Under the pieces are notes generated by a model. It did no database searches. It was given only the letters and a program-made list of their open reading frames with translations, and was not told the origin of the DNA. DNA of 64,000 nucleotides, taken from assembly GCA_028285405.1 (NCBI GenBank), contig JANQPH010000044.1, positions 124,001 to 188,000 on the forward strand, written 5' to 3'. Of the stretch, positions 9,443-18,269 are shown piece by piece (within the stretch, counting starts at the first letter, position 1; every line of letters begins with the position of its first letter). The DNA comes from Thermoleophilia bacterium (lineage in GTDB: Bacteria > Actinomycetota > Thermoleophilia > Miltoncostaeales > Miltoncostaeaceae). The translations under genes were made by a program, and so were the position numbers.

Positions 9443-10521
9443 GTTCCCCCGGAAGGTCGATGGTCGCGGACACGCTGGCTCCGCCCACCGAGACGGACGT
9501 GATCGATCTGGACGACTCGGACGGCGCCAGGGGCTCGTGGGCCAAGGGCCCCTGGAGCTGGGCTCTCGCCGCACTCGGCCTCGTGATCTCCGCGCTTGCG
9601 ATGTGGCTCGCGTTCGGGAGCGTCGACATCAGCGGAGTGGGGTCCGCGATCGCGAGCGCCGAGGGTTGGATGCTGGGGCTCGGAATCGTCCTCATTCTCT
9701 GTTCCTACCCTCTGCTCGCGCTGCGTTGGCGGGTTGTTGCGTCGCACATGGAACCGCCGCCACCCCGCACGATGCTCGAGTTCCTACTGATCGGGACGGC
9801 GGTCAACAACTCCTTGCCGCTTCGCCTTGGCGAGCTCGTGCGCGGCGCCGCGCTGGCCCGCGAGACCCGAAAGCCGATCATGGAGTCCCTCGGTACGGTC
9901 ATCGTCGATCGACTTGCCGACGTGGTGTTCTTCTCCGTCGCGCTGTGGGCGACCCTCTGGATCGTGCCCACGCCGGGGTGGGTCGACTACGTCGCCTACT
10001 CGGGCCTGGCTCTCGCCGTGCTGGGCATCGGGGCCCTCGCTCTGGCGACGTTCTACCTGCGCCGACGGCCCAAGCTGGGTCGTCGGGTGGGCAAGGTCCG
10101 CCACCAGGTGAACCTGCTGATCCTCGGCTTTCGCTCTGTCCGGAGCGTGCGGAGTCTCGCCGCGATTGGGGCGCTGACCGCGGCGGCGTGGGGCCTTTGG
10201 GTCGCTGGAGGGCTTGTCATCGCGGAATCCGTCGGGGCCGGCGTCTCGATCGGCGGAATGCTCTTCGTCGCCGGCATCGTGGGACTGGGTTCCGCGCTTC
10301 CTTCTGCCCCTGGATTCGTCGGCACCTACCACTGGCTGCTGGCTTCGGGCCTGACGTTGCAGGGGGTCGGGGCCGAGGAGGCATTGTCGGCGGCCCTGCT
10401 CGTGCACGCCGCGTGGTTCTTTCCGACGACGATCGTCGGGATTGCACTGGCGCTTCGCCGTGGGCTCACCCTCATCGGCGTTCGAGACCTGGCCGCGGAA
10501 GCGAGGATGGGAACGACATGA
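9439..10521 (+). CDS. Flippase-like membrane protein (LPG synthase TM / UPF0104 family)
   Basis: 360 residues with about eight membrane helices. The family pattern is visible: RWRVV, then NNSLPLRLGELVRGAALARE, VDRLADVVFF, and the late glycine- and proline-rich LGSALPSAPGFVGTYHWLL. Relatives (AglD, MprF N-terminal domain) sit in glycan or lipid-linked sugar loci and are proposed to flip or bind lipid carriers. It overlaps both neighbours by ATGA, so a role in the same surface glycan pathway is likely. Confidence 0.8.
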   Translation: MSSPGRSMVADTLAPPTETDVIDLDDSDGARGSWAKGPWSWALAALGLVISALAMWLAFGSVDISGVGSAIASAEGWMLGLGIVLILCSYPLLALRWRVVASHMEPPPPRTMLEFLLIGTAVNNSLPLRLGELVRGAALARETRKPIMESLGTVIVDRLADVVFFSVALWATLWIVPTPGWVDYVAYSGLALAVLGIGALALATFYLRRRPKLGRRVGKVRHQVNLLILGFRSVRSVRSLAAIGALTAAAWGLWVAGGLVIAESVGAGVSIGGMLFVAGIVGLGSALPSAPGFVGTYHWLLASGLTLQGVGAEEALSAALLVHAAWFFPTTIVGIALALRRGLTLIGVRDLAAEARMGTT

Positions 10522-11168
10522 ACCTGGACCGACTCTATGAGTACCGCTTTCGCGACGTGGATCAGGCCCAGCGCGCCGCGGTCTGGCGCGAGATCGGCCC
10601 CTTTATTCACCGGCAACTCGGTCGTCCCGAGCGAGTGCTCGACCCGGCGGCGGGTCGCTGCGAGTTCATCAGCTCTGTTCCGGCGGAGGAACGTTGGGCG
10701 CTGGACCTGGTCGACCACAGCCCCGAGATCGAAGACGGTGTCAACTTCGTTGTTGGAGATGCGCTCACGGCAGATTTGCCCACTGACTACTTCGACGCCG
10801 TCTGGGTCTCGAACTTTCTCGAGCACCTTCCTACCCAGGAAGTGACGGCGTCCTTTCTGGAACGAATGTGCTCCGTCCTGCGCGTGGGTGGGGCCATCGC
10901 GGTGATGGGTCCCAACTTCAAACACTGCATGCGCGAGTACTTCGACTGCGCCGACCACACCCTCGTGTACACCGATACGTCGATCGCGGAACACCTCTAC
11001 GCTGCAGGCTTCTCGGTCGAGCGGGTCGTTCCGCGCTTCTTGCCGTACTCGTTTCGCGGTCGGCTACCGCCGAGCCCAACGCTCACCCGGAAGTACCTCG
11101 ACACGCCGGGCCTGTGGCGCCTCTTCGGGAAGCAGTTTCTCGTCATCGCACGGGTCCCCGCGACCTGA
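10518..11168 (+). CDS. Class I SAM-dependent methyltransferase
   Basis: 216 residues. The ATG at 10518 overlaps the previous stop; an upstream extension of the frame is not protein-like. RVLDPAAGRCEF is the SAM-binding motif I, WALDLVD the acidic end of the second strand, and FDAVWVSNFLEHLP motif IV. The tail (SPTLTRKYLDTPGLWRLFGK) suits a methyltransferase acting on a sugar or lipid-linked glycan. Substrate not determinable. Confidence 0.75.
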   Translation: MNLDRLYEYRFRDVDQAQRAAVWREIGPFIHRQLGRPERVLDPAAGRCEFISSVPAEERWALDLVDHSPEIEDGVNFVVGDALTADLPTDYFDAVWVSNFLEHLPTQEVTASFLERMCSVLRVGGAIAVMGPNFKHCMREYFDCADHTLVYTDTSIAEHLYAAGFSVERVVPRFLPYSFRGRLPPSPTLTRKYLDTPGLWRLFGKQFLVIARVPAT

Positions 11169-11220
11169 GACCCATCCGCATGCTGCATGGTCGACGCCGT
11201 CCGCTCGACCTGTTTCGGGC

Positions 11221-11247
11221 TAGCCTTCCGAGCGCTTCGACCGGAGG
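11221..11247 (+). promoter_or_regulatory. Candidate promoter and ribosome binding site for the CTG-start gene
   Basis: TAGCCT (11221-11226) fits the TANNNT -10 pattern. A perfect GGAGG lies at 11243-11247, 6 bases before the CTG at 11254. The ribosome site is what decides the unusual start. Confidence 0.4.
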
Positions 11248-11253
11248 TTTCTG

Positions 11254-12222
11254 CTGAGCGTCGCGCTCATCATCTGGCACGCTGCCGATCCCGGATCGGC
11301 GACCGCGCTCGCGCATCGTCTGGCCGAGGAGCTCGACGACGGTGATGCCCTGATCTCGCGGGATGTCGGCGACGGGGCGCAGCTGGATCCGGCGGTCCCC
11401 CACGCCAGCACCATCGAGCACGTCGGCACCGGCGCGGCCGAGGCGGACACGCTGCTCGTCGTGGCGGCCGACCTCGCGCCCGAGCCTGGCCTGGTCGCCG
11501 GCATGCGCCGGGGGGCCAAGGAGTTCGAGGCGTGGACCGGCGCCCTGCTCGACCCGCCCGGCGGGGCCGTGGCAGCGGCCGGATTCGACCTCGCGTTCAC
11601 CGGGCGCATGTGCCCCTCGCGCGCCGGGATGCCGATCGAGCGCCTGCCCGAGACGGTCTTCCTCAGCGCGGCCGTGCCCGGCGAGCTGTTCGCGGTTCGC
11701 CGGCAGACCGTCGACGAGGTCGGTGCGCTGGCTCCCGCCCTGACCCCCGCCGGCGTCGCGCTGGATCTGTCACTCAGGATTCGCGCGAGCGGGGCTCGCG
11801 CCGGGGTGATGCCGGCTGCCCGGGTTCGGCTTCCGGGTTGGCGGCCGCGCGAGGCGGGCATCGAGGATCGGATCCCGAGCGTCGTGCGCAGCTACCCCGG
11901 CCCGATCCTCGCGGCCGCGGGCCCGGCGCTGGCGCTGGCGGGACCGGCCGCCGCGGCGCGCGGACTGGTCACCGGCGACGGACGCCAGGCGCTCCACAGC
12001 TACCGCGCCGGGGTGTCGGCCGGCCGCGCCGCCGCCCGTGACCGCGGCGCCCTCGGCGCGCTGCGAACGCTCGACTCGGCGTCGTTCTCGGACGGCCTGG
12101 CCGCGTCGGGCTCGGACGCCAGCGCTCCGACCAAGGCGATCGCCGGGGCCTGGTGGCTCGCCACCTCCTCGGCCATGCGCGCCCGCCGAGCCCGCCACCG
12201 GCGCAAGGCCGCCCGCTCGTAG
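11254..12222 (+). CDS. Divergent GT2-like protein with probable CTG start
   Basis: The only in-frame ATG/GTG/TTG is GTG at 11461, but protein-like sequence starts 69 codons earlier (SVALIIWHAADPGSATAL). A strong GGAGG precedes CTG at 11254, so CTG initiation is inferred. The middle (FLSAAVPGELFAVRRQTVDE, LDLSLRIRASGARAGV, PAARVRLPGW) matches the C-terminal part of GT2 enzymes, but no DxD is visible and the N-terminus is shortened. It may be a non-catalytic paralogue. The C-terminus is Arg-rich. It shares one base with the next rmlC-type gene (TAGTG). Confidence 0.6.
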   Translation: MSVALIIWHAADPGSATALAHRLAEELDDGDALISRDVGDGAQLDPAVPHASTIEHVGTGAAEADTLLVVAADLAPEPGLVAGMRRGAKEFEAWTGALLDPPGGAVAAAGFDLAFTGRMCPSRAGMPIERLPETVFLSAAVPGELFAVRRQTVDEVGALAPALTPAGVALDLSLRIRASGARAGVMPAARVRLPGWRPREAGIEDRIPSVVRSYPGPILAAAGPALALAGPAAAARGLVTGDGRQALHSYRAGVSAGRAAARDRGALGALRTLDSASFSDGLAASGSDASAPTKAIAGAWWLATSSAMRARRARHRRKAARS

Positions 12223-12788
12223 TGCGGCGCGTCCCGAGCAGGCTCGACGGGCCGGTCCTGGTCGAGCCGTCGATCCACGGCGACTCGCGCGGGTTCTTCG
12301 TCGAGACCTATCGCGAGAACGTCCTGGAGGGCCTCGGGGTCCCCGATCGATGGGTCCAGGACAACCAGTCCCGGAGCGCCCGCGGCGTCGTGCGGGGGAT
12401 GCACTACCAGTGCGCGCCCGGCCAGGCGAAGCTGGTGCGCTGCGCTCGGGGCCGGATCCTCGACGTGCTCGTCGACATCCGAGCCGGCTCCCCCAGCTTC
12501 GGTGAGTGGGAGGCCTTCCCGCTCGACGACGAGCTCGCGCGGGCGCTCTACATCCCGATCGGCTTCGCCCACGGGTTCGTCGTGCTCAGCGACGTGGCCG
12601 ACGTGGTCTACAAGTGCTCGAGCTACTACGAGGAGCAGCTCGAGCGCGGCTTTGCGTTCGACGATCCCGACGTCGGGATCGCCTGGCCCGAGATCGAGCT
12701 GAGCTCGTCCGAGCGCGACCGGAGCGCGCCGCGGCTGCGCGACCTGCGACCTGAGGATCTGTACGAGTACGCCCCGGCCGCTCGCTGA
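12222..12788 (+). CDS. rmlC: dTDP-4-dehydrorhamnose 3,5-epimerase (second copy)
   Basis: 188 residues. The GTG at 12222 shares a base with the previous TAG and starts just before LDGPVLVEPSIHGDSRGFFV, the canonical N-terminus. RGVVRGMHYQ has the catalytic His and the usual Tyr, ARGRILDVLVDIR and PIGFAHGFVVLSD follow, and the C-terminal region has FDDPDVGIAWP. This copy matches RmlC better than the one at 761-1291. It closes the plus-strand glycan operon and faces the GT4 cluster. Confidence 0.88.
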   Translation: MRRVPSRLDGPVLVEPSIHGDSRGFFVETYRENVLEGLGVPDRWVQDNQSRSARGVVRGMHYQCAPGQAKLVRCARGRILDVLVDIRAGSPSFGEWEAFPLDDELARALYIPIGFAHGFVVLSDVADVVYKCSSYYEEQLERGFAFDDPDVGIAWPEIELSSSERDRSAPRLRDLRPEDLYEYAPAAR

Positions 12789-12803
12789 GCCGGCGGCGCT
12801 CGC

Positions 12804-13910
12804 CTACGCGCTGCGCTCGATGACCGCCCTGAACACGGCCAGGTACTGCTCGACGCAGCGATCCCAGGAGTAGCGCGCGGTCGCGCGCGCCTTCGCACGG
12901 ACGCCGAGGCTGGCTCTGCGCGCGTCGTCGTCGATCAGCTCGCCCAGCTGGCGGGCCAGGGCGCTCCATCCGCCGCCCAGGGGGAAGACGGCCGCCGCGT
13001 CCCCCACGACCTCGAGGTTGGGCTCGTGGTCGCTCACCAGCAGCGGCGCGCCGGCGGCCATCGCCTCGACGATCACCGGGTGCGTCCCCCCGACCTCGGT
13101 CGGAACGCAGACCAGGCCGGCCCGGTGGACGAGCTCGCCGTACCCCGGGCCGTAGATCGCGCCGGGAAAGCGCACGCGCTCGTCGCCGGCAGCGTGCAGC
13201 TCGTCGACGTACCGGTCGGCGTACCGGCCGTCGCCGACGACCACGAGCGGCCAGTCGGTCTCGAGCGACATGTGGGCGGCGACGAGCAGGTGCGCGTTGT
13301 TCTCGGGGACGAGGCGTCCCACGAAGAGCACGAACCGCCCCGGCTCGATCCCGAGCTCCGCGCAGCGCCCGAGGTCACCCGGGTCCTCGAGCGAGGCTCC
13401 GTACGGGATCGAAAGCAGCCGCCGGCCGAACCGCCGCTCGTAGTCCCTGGCGACGACCTCCGAGTCGGTGACGGCGACCGTGGCGGCGAGCGGTGACAGC
13501 CGCTCGGTCGCGCGCAGGTACAGGCGAGCGGCCTTCGGCCACTTCGCTCGCAGGGAGTCGAGGCCGTCGATCTGCAGGACGCTCGGCACGCCGGCGAGGC
13601 GGGCCACCGGCAGCACCGGGGCGTTGCCCGAGATCGCATACAGCGCCACGTCGGGCCGCTCGCCGCGCACCAGGTGCCCGGTCGACACCGCCGTGTGGCT
13701 GAGCGTGTCGAGGTACTTGTTCTGCAGCGCCGGAAGGTGGACGAGGCTGGCCCCGACGTGCTCGTCTCGGTGCTCGACGGCGTGGCTGCGGCAGTACACC
13801 GTGACGTCGTGCCCCCGCTCGGCGAAGCCGGCCGCCAGGTGCTCGACCGCCGTCTCGACGCCGCTGTAGCTGGCAGGGATCCCGCGCGATCCGAGCATCG
13901 CGATCCTCAC
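12804..13910 (-). CDS. GT4 glycosyltransferase, DUF1972/rhamnosyltransferase-like
   Basis: 368 residues. The GTG at 13910 overlaps the previous gene's stop (GTGA) and begins RIAMLGSRGIPASYSGVET, the hallmark of GT4 proteins with an N-terminal DUF1972 domain, often putative rhamnosyltransferases. The C-terminal half has RFVLFVGRLVPENNAHLLV and VPTEVGGTHPVIVEAMAAG, with His-Pro in place of the usual Glu-Gly-Phe. Together with the rml genes this suggests rhamnose transfer. It is the last gene of a three-gene minus-strand operon. Confidence 0.8.
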   Translation of the reverse strand: MRIAMLGSRGIPASYSGVETAVEHLAAGFAERGHDVTVYCRSHAVEHRDEHVGASLVHLPALQNKYLDTLSHTAVSTGHLVRGERPDVALYAISGNAPVLPVARLAGVPSVLQIDGLDSLRAKWPKAARLYLRATERLSPLAATVAVTDSEVVARDYERRFGRRLLSIPYGASLEDPGDLGRCAELGIEPGRFVLFVGRLVPENNAHLLVAAHMSLETDWPLVVVGDGRYADRYVDELHAAGDERVRFPGAIYGPGYGELVHRAGLVCVPTEVGGTHPVIVEAMAAGAPLLVSDHEPNLEVVGDAAAVFPLGGGWSALARQLGELIDDDARRASLGVRAKARATARYSWDRCVEQYLAVFRAVIERSA

Positions 13911-14977
13911 GGTCGGTCCCCTCGCCCCAGTGCACGCCATGCGGCTTCGCCCATCCGCTCGACGGTAAACGCTCCGGCCCGCACGGGCCCGGCCGCGCGG
14001 AGCCGCTCGGCCTCGACCGGCTCGAGCGCTGCCGCGATCCCCTCGGCCAGCGCATCCGTCTCGGGCGCCACCACGATCGCGGCGTCGCCGACCACCTCGG
14101 GCAGCGCGCCCCGGTCCGAGACGACGACCGGGCTCCCGCACGCGAGCGCCTCGAGCACGGTCAGCCCGAACCCCTCGTAGCGGGCGGGGTGGACCACGAC
14201 CGCCGCCGCGCGGTACAGGTCGGCGAGGGCGTCGTCCTCGACCGGCCCGAGCCAGTGCACTCGAGGATCCGACACGACCGCCGTGGCCTCGCGCGCCGCC
14301 CGGCCCGCCAGTACGAGCTCGAGCCCCGGGTCGCCGATCCGGTCCATTGCCTCGACGAGGGCACCGAGGTTCTTGCGTGGGCCGATGTCGCCGACCGAGA
14401 GCACGAACCGGTCGAGCCCGTGGCGCTCGCGTACCCGTGCGTCCGCATCGTCGTCGGGCGTGAACACGGACGCCGGCGCCGGCGACACGACGGCGACGTG
14501 CTCATCGGCGAGCCCGAGGGCCGCGCACAGGTCGCGCTTGGCCGTCTCCGACAGGGCGAGCACCACGTCGGCGGCTCGGGCCGCCGTCGGCGTCAGGCCG
14601 GTGAGCACCCAGCGCGCTCGCCGCCCCAGCCACTCCGGGTTGGTGAGGAACGTGGGGTCGTGGATCGCCAGGGCGATGCGACAGCCCGGTCGACGGGGGG
14701 CGACGTACGTGAAGACCGCCGCTTCGGCATCGACGTGACCGAGAGCGTTTGCCGCCGAGACGCCGAGGCGGCGCACGTTGCTCTCGGGGACGTGCACGCC
14801 ACGGATGTCGGGGCCGATCTGCGCCAGCGCTCCTGGGCGGGTGACGAGGGCCGCGACCTCGTCGTCGGCCTGGGCGGTCCGGGCGAGCGCGCGCGTCAGG
14901 CTCGCCGCGTAGCGGCCGTTGCCGGCATCCCCGGGGGCCCGGCTCGCCACCATGTGGCAGTCGACGGCGACCCTCAC
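13907..14977 (-). CDS. GT4 glycosyltransferase
   Basis: Retaining GT-B enzyme, 356 residues. The GTG at 14977 overlaps the stop of the upstream gene (GTGA); a longer open frame upstream is out-of-frame shadow. VDCHMVASRAPGDAGNGRY matches the acceptor-side N-terminus of GT4 enzymes. RFVLSVGDIGPRKNLGALVE and HPARYEGFGLTVLEALACGS hold the catalytic E-x7-E region. Part of a run of four GT4 genes that probably add successive sugars to one glycan. Confidence 0.85.
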   Translation of the reverse strand: MRVAVDCHMVASRAPGDAGNGRYAASLTRALARTAQADDEVAALVTRPGALAQIGPDIRGVHVPESNVRRLGVSAANALGHVDAEAAVFTYVAPRRPGCRIALAIHDPTFLTNPEWLGRRARWVLTGLTPTAARAADVVLALSETAKRDLCAALGLADEHVAVVSPAPASVFTPDDDADARVRERHGLDRFVLSVGDIGPRKNLGALVEAMDRIGDPGLELVLAGRAAREATAVVSDPRVHWLGPVEDDALADLYRAAAVVVHPARYEGFGLTVLEALACGSPVVVSDRGALPEVVGDAAIVVAPETDALAEGIAAALEPVEAERLRAAGPVRAGAFTVERMGEAAWRALGRGDRP

Positions 14978-16056
14978 GAGGCGAGCGCTCGCTCGTAGGC
15001 TGCGGCCGTCGCGGCCGCGATCCCATCCCATCCGAAGCGGGCCGACTCGGTCTGGGCCTGCCGGCCACGGGCGGCCAGCGCCTCTGCATCGGCCAGGACG
15101 CGTCCGAGGGCCGCGGCGATCCCGTCCGGGGTCGGGTCGTCGAGCACGTACGCGGTGTCGCCGCCGACCTCGGGGAGCGCCGAGTTGGCGGCGACCAGCA
15201 CGGGGCAGCCGTTGGCCATCGCCTCGGCGACCGGTAGGCCGAATCCCTCGTAGGCCGAGGGCATCACCAGCAGGCTGGCGCGGCGATAGAGGTCGAGCAG
15301 CTCGTCCTGGCCGACGAACCCCCTGAGGTCCACGCCCTCGTTGGCGAGCGATCGGACGTGTGCCTCCTCCGAGCCGCCGCCGCCGGCCAGCACCAGGCGG
15401 TATGCGCCCGGGCCGTGCTCGGCGAAGTAGCGATGGTGGCCCTCGACCAGCGCGGGCACCCGCTTGCGCGGCTCGAACTCGCCGACGTAGAGCACGAACG
15501 GCTCGCGCTCGGCGGCGGACTCGCTCGCCGGCCCGGGATGGACCCCGATCGGGATCACGGCGATTCGGTCCTCCGGCGTCCCGTAGATCTGCACGAGGTC
15601 GTTGGCGGTCGAGCGCGAGGTGGCGAGGACGAGCGCGGCGGTGCGGACGCTCCTTCGCGCGAAGACTCGGGCGTACGTGCCGAAGCCGCTCGGATAGGCG
15701 TCCGGCATCCGCTCGAACGACAGGTCCTGGACGGTGACGACGGTGGGGACGGGCGACCACCACGGCGCCCAGTTCACCGGCGCGTGGATCAGTGACGCGC
15801 GGCGCACGATGGCGTAGGCCGGCAGCAGCACGTGCAGCCAGAGCAGGTCGAGCGCGAGGTTGAGCAGCCCCGTGAGCCTCCCCTTGCGCGGCACTCCCGG
15901 TGGTCCATAGACGAACCGCACGTCGACGCCCGCGGGTTGATGCGCCGCGAGCGCCCGGTCGAGCTCGCGGATGTACGTCGCCACGCCGGTCCGGCGCCGT
16001 CGAGCGAGCCGTGCGTCGACGAGGACGAGGGGTCGGTCTCTCTCGCGCCGGGTCAC
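14974..16056 (-). CDS. GT4 glycosyltransferase
   Basis: 360 residues. The N-terminus LVLVDARLARRRRTGVATYI and FVLYVGEFEPRKRVPALVE lead to the catalytic MPSAYEGFGLPVAEAMANGC (E-x7-E). ALDLLWLHVLLPAYAIV near residue 70 is a hydrophobic patch of the membrane-associating kind. The start GTG overlaps a 13-codon ORF stop (GTGA), which in turn begins about 7 bases after a TAGGCT -10 candidate. It is the first gene of the three-gene operon reading down to 12804. Confidence 0.85.
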   Translation of the reverse strand: MTRRERDRPLVLVDARLARRRRTGVATYIRELDRALAAHQPAGVDVRFVYGPPGVPRKGRLTGLLNLALDLLWLHVLLPAYAIVRRASLIHAPVNWAPWWSPVPTVVTVQDLSFERMPDAYPSGFGTYARVFARRSVRTAALVLATSRSTANDLVQIYGTPEDRIAVIPIGVHPGPASESAAEREPFVLYVGEFEPRKRVPALVEGHHRYFAEHGPGAYRLVLAGGGGSEEAHVRSLANEGVDLRGFVGQDELLDLYRRASLLVMPSAYEGFGLPVAEAMANGCPVLVAANSALPEVGGDTAYVLDDPTPDGIAAALGRVLADAEALAARGRQAQTESARFGWDGIAAATAAAYERALAS

Positions 16057-16107
16057 TGCGACTGCGGTGCGCCCGGGCGGTGTGAGGGGATCATCGAGGG
16101 GAGCCTA
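16053..16107 (-). promoter_or_regulatory. Leaderless 13-codon ORF with -10 element ahead of a GT4 operon
   Basis: On the minus strand TAGGCT (16107-16102) is followed after 7 bases by ATG at 16094. The ORF reads MIPSHRPGAPQSQ and stops at 16053, its TGA overlapping the GTG of the glycosyltransferase gene. The transcript would start at the mini-ORF's ATG, and translation of the main gene would be coupled. No peptide function is implied. Confidence 0.4.
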
Positions 16108-16126
16108 GTGTGCGGCCCCCGATCGG

Positions 16127-17236
16127 TCAGCCGCGAGTCCTCGCGGCCTCGTCGTAGACCTCGTTGAGCTGTCCTGCCGTCTGCTTCCAGCTGAACCGGC
16201 GCACCCGCTCGAGCCCCGCGGCGGCGTGAGCGGCTCGCAGCTCCTCGTCGTCGGCCAGCCGCGCGATCGTGTCGGCCCAGATTCTCGGATCCCCCGGCGG
16301 CAGGTAGATCGCCGCGTCGCCGCCCGCCTCGCGCAGGGCCGGGATGTCGGCGGCGATCACCGGGACACCCGCGGCCATCGCCTCGAGCACCGGAAAGCCG
16401 AACCCCTCGCACCACGAGGGCACCAGTGCCGCCGTCGCGTTTGCGCGTAGCGCCGACAGCCGCTCCGCGCTGACGAAGCCCAGCTGCACGACGCGCTCGC
16501 TCGCGCCGAGGCCCACCGCCCTCCGCCGCAGCCGCTCCGAGGCTCGCGGCGACCACGGGCCCGTGAGGACCACGCGAACGTCCGAGCGCAGCCAGGCGGC
16601 GGCCTGCAGCACCGCCATCGCGTTCTTGTGCGGCTCGAGCCCCCCGGCGAACAGCACGTAGGGAGAGCGCGGGACCTCCCCGCTCGGAGGTGGGTCCCTC
16701 GGGACGCCGAGCTGCACCACGCGAATGCGCTGCGACTCCACGCCGGCGAGGCGCATCGCGTCGTCGGCCGTCGCCTGGGAGGGGACGACCACGAGGTCCG
16801 CCCCGCGCACGCGCTCGATGAAGCGGTGGTACGCCCACCGGTCGCCCGCCCGGCCGACGCCACCCAGGTAGTCGCGCGGGTACCTGGCGGGGATCAGGTC
16901 GTAGAGCGTGGCGACCACGGGTGCGCCGGGTGGGACCAGCGCCGGCTGGGTCGCGTGGAAGACCCGGCCCTCGTCGGCCAGGGCTTGCGCGCGCCGCTCG
17001 GCCGTCAGCGCCGGCCAAGGATCGGGCACGCGATAGACGCCCCAGCCGGGCCAGCGCACGCCGTGAGCGCCGAAGCCGGGCGGAGCCTCCTGCGCAGTCC
17101 GCACCATCAGCTCCGGGCGGTCCTCGTCGGGCAGCTCCGAGAAGCCGTCGATCAGCCCCCGTACCGCAGCACCGATCCCGCGAAGGCCATGTGGGCTCGC
17201 GAGCGGAGTGGCATCGAGCAGCACCTGGCTGGCCAT
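16127..17236 (-). CDS. GT4 glycosyltransferase
   Basis: 369 residues from ATG at 17236 (upstream frame is not protein-like); a TAGTGT -10 candidate lies 10 bases before it. The N-terminus VLLDATPLASPHGLRGIGAA resembles mannosyltransferases of the GT4 family. SPYVLFAGGLEPHKNAMAVL and VPSWCEGFGFPVLEAMAAGV contain the donor-binding and catalytic parts. It is the last glycan gene before the accessory island, at which this part of the locus is interrupted. Confidence 0.85.
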   Translation of the reverse strand: MASQVLLDATPLASPHGLRGIGAAVRGLIDGFSELPDEDRPELMVRTAQEAPPGFGAHGVRWPGWGVYRVPDPWPALTAERRAQALADEGRVFHATQPALVPPGAPVVATLYDLIPARYPRDYLGGVGRAGDRWAYHRFIERVRGADLVVVPSQATADDAMRLAGVESQRIRVVQLGVPRDPPPSGEVPRSPYVLFAGGLEPHKNAMAVLQAAAWLRSDVRVVLTGPWSPRASERLRRRAVGLGASERVVQLGFVSAERLSALRANATAALVPSWCEGFGFPVLEAMAAGVPVIAADIPALREAGGDAAIYLPPGDPRIWADTIARLADDEELRAAHAAAGLERVRRFSWKQTAGQLNEVYDEAARTRG

Positions 17237-17586
17237 CGGGCGTTCCACACTAGTGCAGCCAGCGGGTCGGTACGGGTCGGCGTTTTCGTCCACCGGAGAG
17301 CTGGTTGCTCTCGAGTCGCTTAGTGACGCCGGCTGGTACCTGGGCTCGGGCATCGTGTGAACCGAGTCGAACCGGTGCCGGAGAACGTCGACCGGCTGAC
17401 CAGGCCAACGGGTACCTGTTCCGGTTGGCCAAGAGCCAGCGATACTGGCTCGAGCAGGGGGACTGTCGCCAAGAAGGCGACCTGCCGGGCGCCCGGCAAC
17501 AAGAACGCACACGCCGAATTGGCCGGCGTTGCATCGGGCGTCGACCTCGGCGCCGACTACCTGACCCGCGCAGTCAAGCGGACCCA
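17237..17586. other. 350-base non-coding stretch at the left edge of the accessory island
   Basis: No convincing gene. Short ORFs on both strands lack ribosome sites and recognisable sequence. It contains a pair of inverted repeats (17465-17498). No tRNA, integrase or attachment-site duplication was recognised. Confidence 0.5.
17465..17498. repeat. Adjacent inverted repeats
   Basis: GTCGCC-aagaa-GGCGAC (17465-17481) is immediately followed by the perfect 16-base palindrome TGCCGGGCGCCCGGCA (17483-17498). They lie 90-120 bases past the stop of the membrane-protein gene at 17587, so they may be a terminator or a boundary structure of the island. Confidence 0.55.
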
Positions 17587-18120
17587 TCAGCTCTCGTTGC
17601 TGGGCGGCGCGGCGTTAGGGCCTTCGTCGCCCCCTTCCTCGAACCGCCATGTGTGTGGAAGATGGGGCCTGATCTCCGCCATCGCGGATTCAAGGGCAGC
17701 AAGCACCGGCTTCATCGCGACGCCAGGGTCGTACCCTTCGGCGGGTTCCAATGTGTAGCTGCTGAGGGCCTGGCGCAACTTCTCGGTCTCGGGGAACTCG
17801 GCTGCGCGTCCGCGGCCCAGCGCGAGGCTGAGATCGAGGAAGTACTCGCTCGCCTTCTCTTCCGGGATGGGCCGCCCCAAGGCCTCCCACTGGATCTTCC
17901 AGGTCAGGATTCGGACGACGATCAGGCTGACGTCCTGGGTGCGCTCTTTGTGCGCCTGCTCCGATATCTCGCCGAGCTCGTCGCGGACGGCCTTCGCCTC
18001 CTGGAGAGTTTCCTTGGTGTCCAAAGCGGCGCCGCTTGTGATCCGGGCCGCCCAGACGGTTACACCGGCGGCGCAGACCGTCACTACCGCCAAGGCGATC
18101 TGGAGGACGATCTTGCTCAA
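17587..18120 (-). CDS. Hypothetical protein with N-terminal membrane helix and coiled coil
   Basis: Not recognised. 177 residues: one membrane helix (about 4-27, IVLQIALAVVTVCAAGVTVW), then a charged, probably coiled-coil stretch (residues 33-65), then an acidic, mostly helical domain ending in a disordered tail. Topology suggests a single-pass protein with a cytoplasmic C-terminus. The start ATG overlaps the stop of a 50-codon ORF by ATGA. It sits last in the minus-strand run that includes the DUF2283 gene, inside the island. Confidence 0.6.
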   Translation of the reverse strand: MSKIVLQIALAVVTVCAAGVTVWAARITSGAALDTKETLQEAKAVRDELGEISEQAHKERTQDVSLIVVRILTWKIQWEALGRPIPEEKASEYFLDLSLALGRGRAAEFPETEKLRQALSSYTLEPAEGYDPGVAMKPVLAALESAMAEIRPHLPHTWRFEEGGDEGPNAAPPSNES

Positions 18121-18269
18121 CTCCCAGCGAGGACGCGGCGAATGATCTTCTCATCGCCCCCTGCGGCGGCGGTCTCACGCTGGGACGCGCCGGCGACGAT
18201 CAGGCGGTCGCGCTCCGCCCGAGCGGCCTTGGCGCTCTCGACCGCCGCTTTCGAGATCACGCCGAACAC
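18117..18269 (-). CDS. Small hypothetical protein, 50 residues
   Basis: From GTG at 18269 (a second GTG at 18260 is possible). The sequence is Ala/Arg-rich and helical, ending DEKIIRRVLAGS. The stop overlaps the next ATG by 4 bases, which is the best sign that it is a real gene. The start codon lies at the foot of a large inverted repeat. No family recognised. Confidence 0.4.
   Translation of the reverse strand: MFGVISKAAVESAKAARAERDRLIVAGASQRETAAAGGDEKIIRRVLAGS

Noticed and set aside
17345-17425. Possible tRNA remnant at the island edge (GGTTCGACTC on the minus strand)
   Set aside because: The T-arm does not pair and no acceptor stem or anticodon arm can be built.
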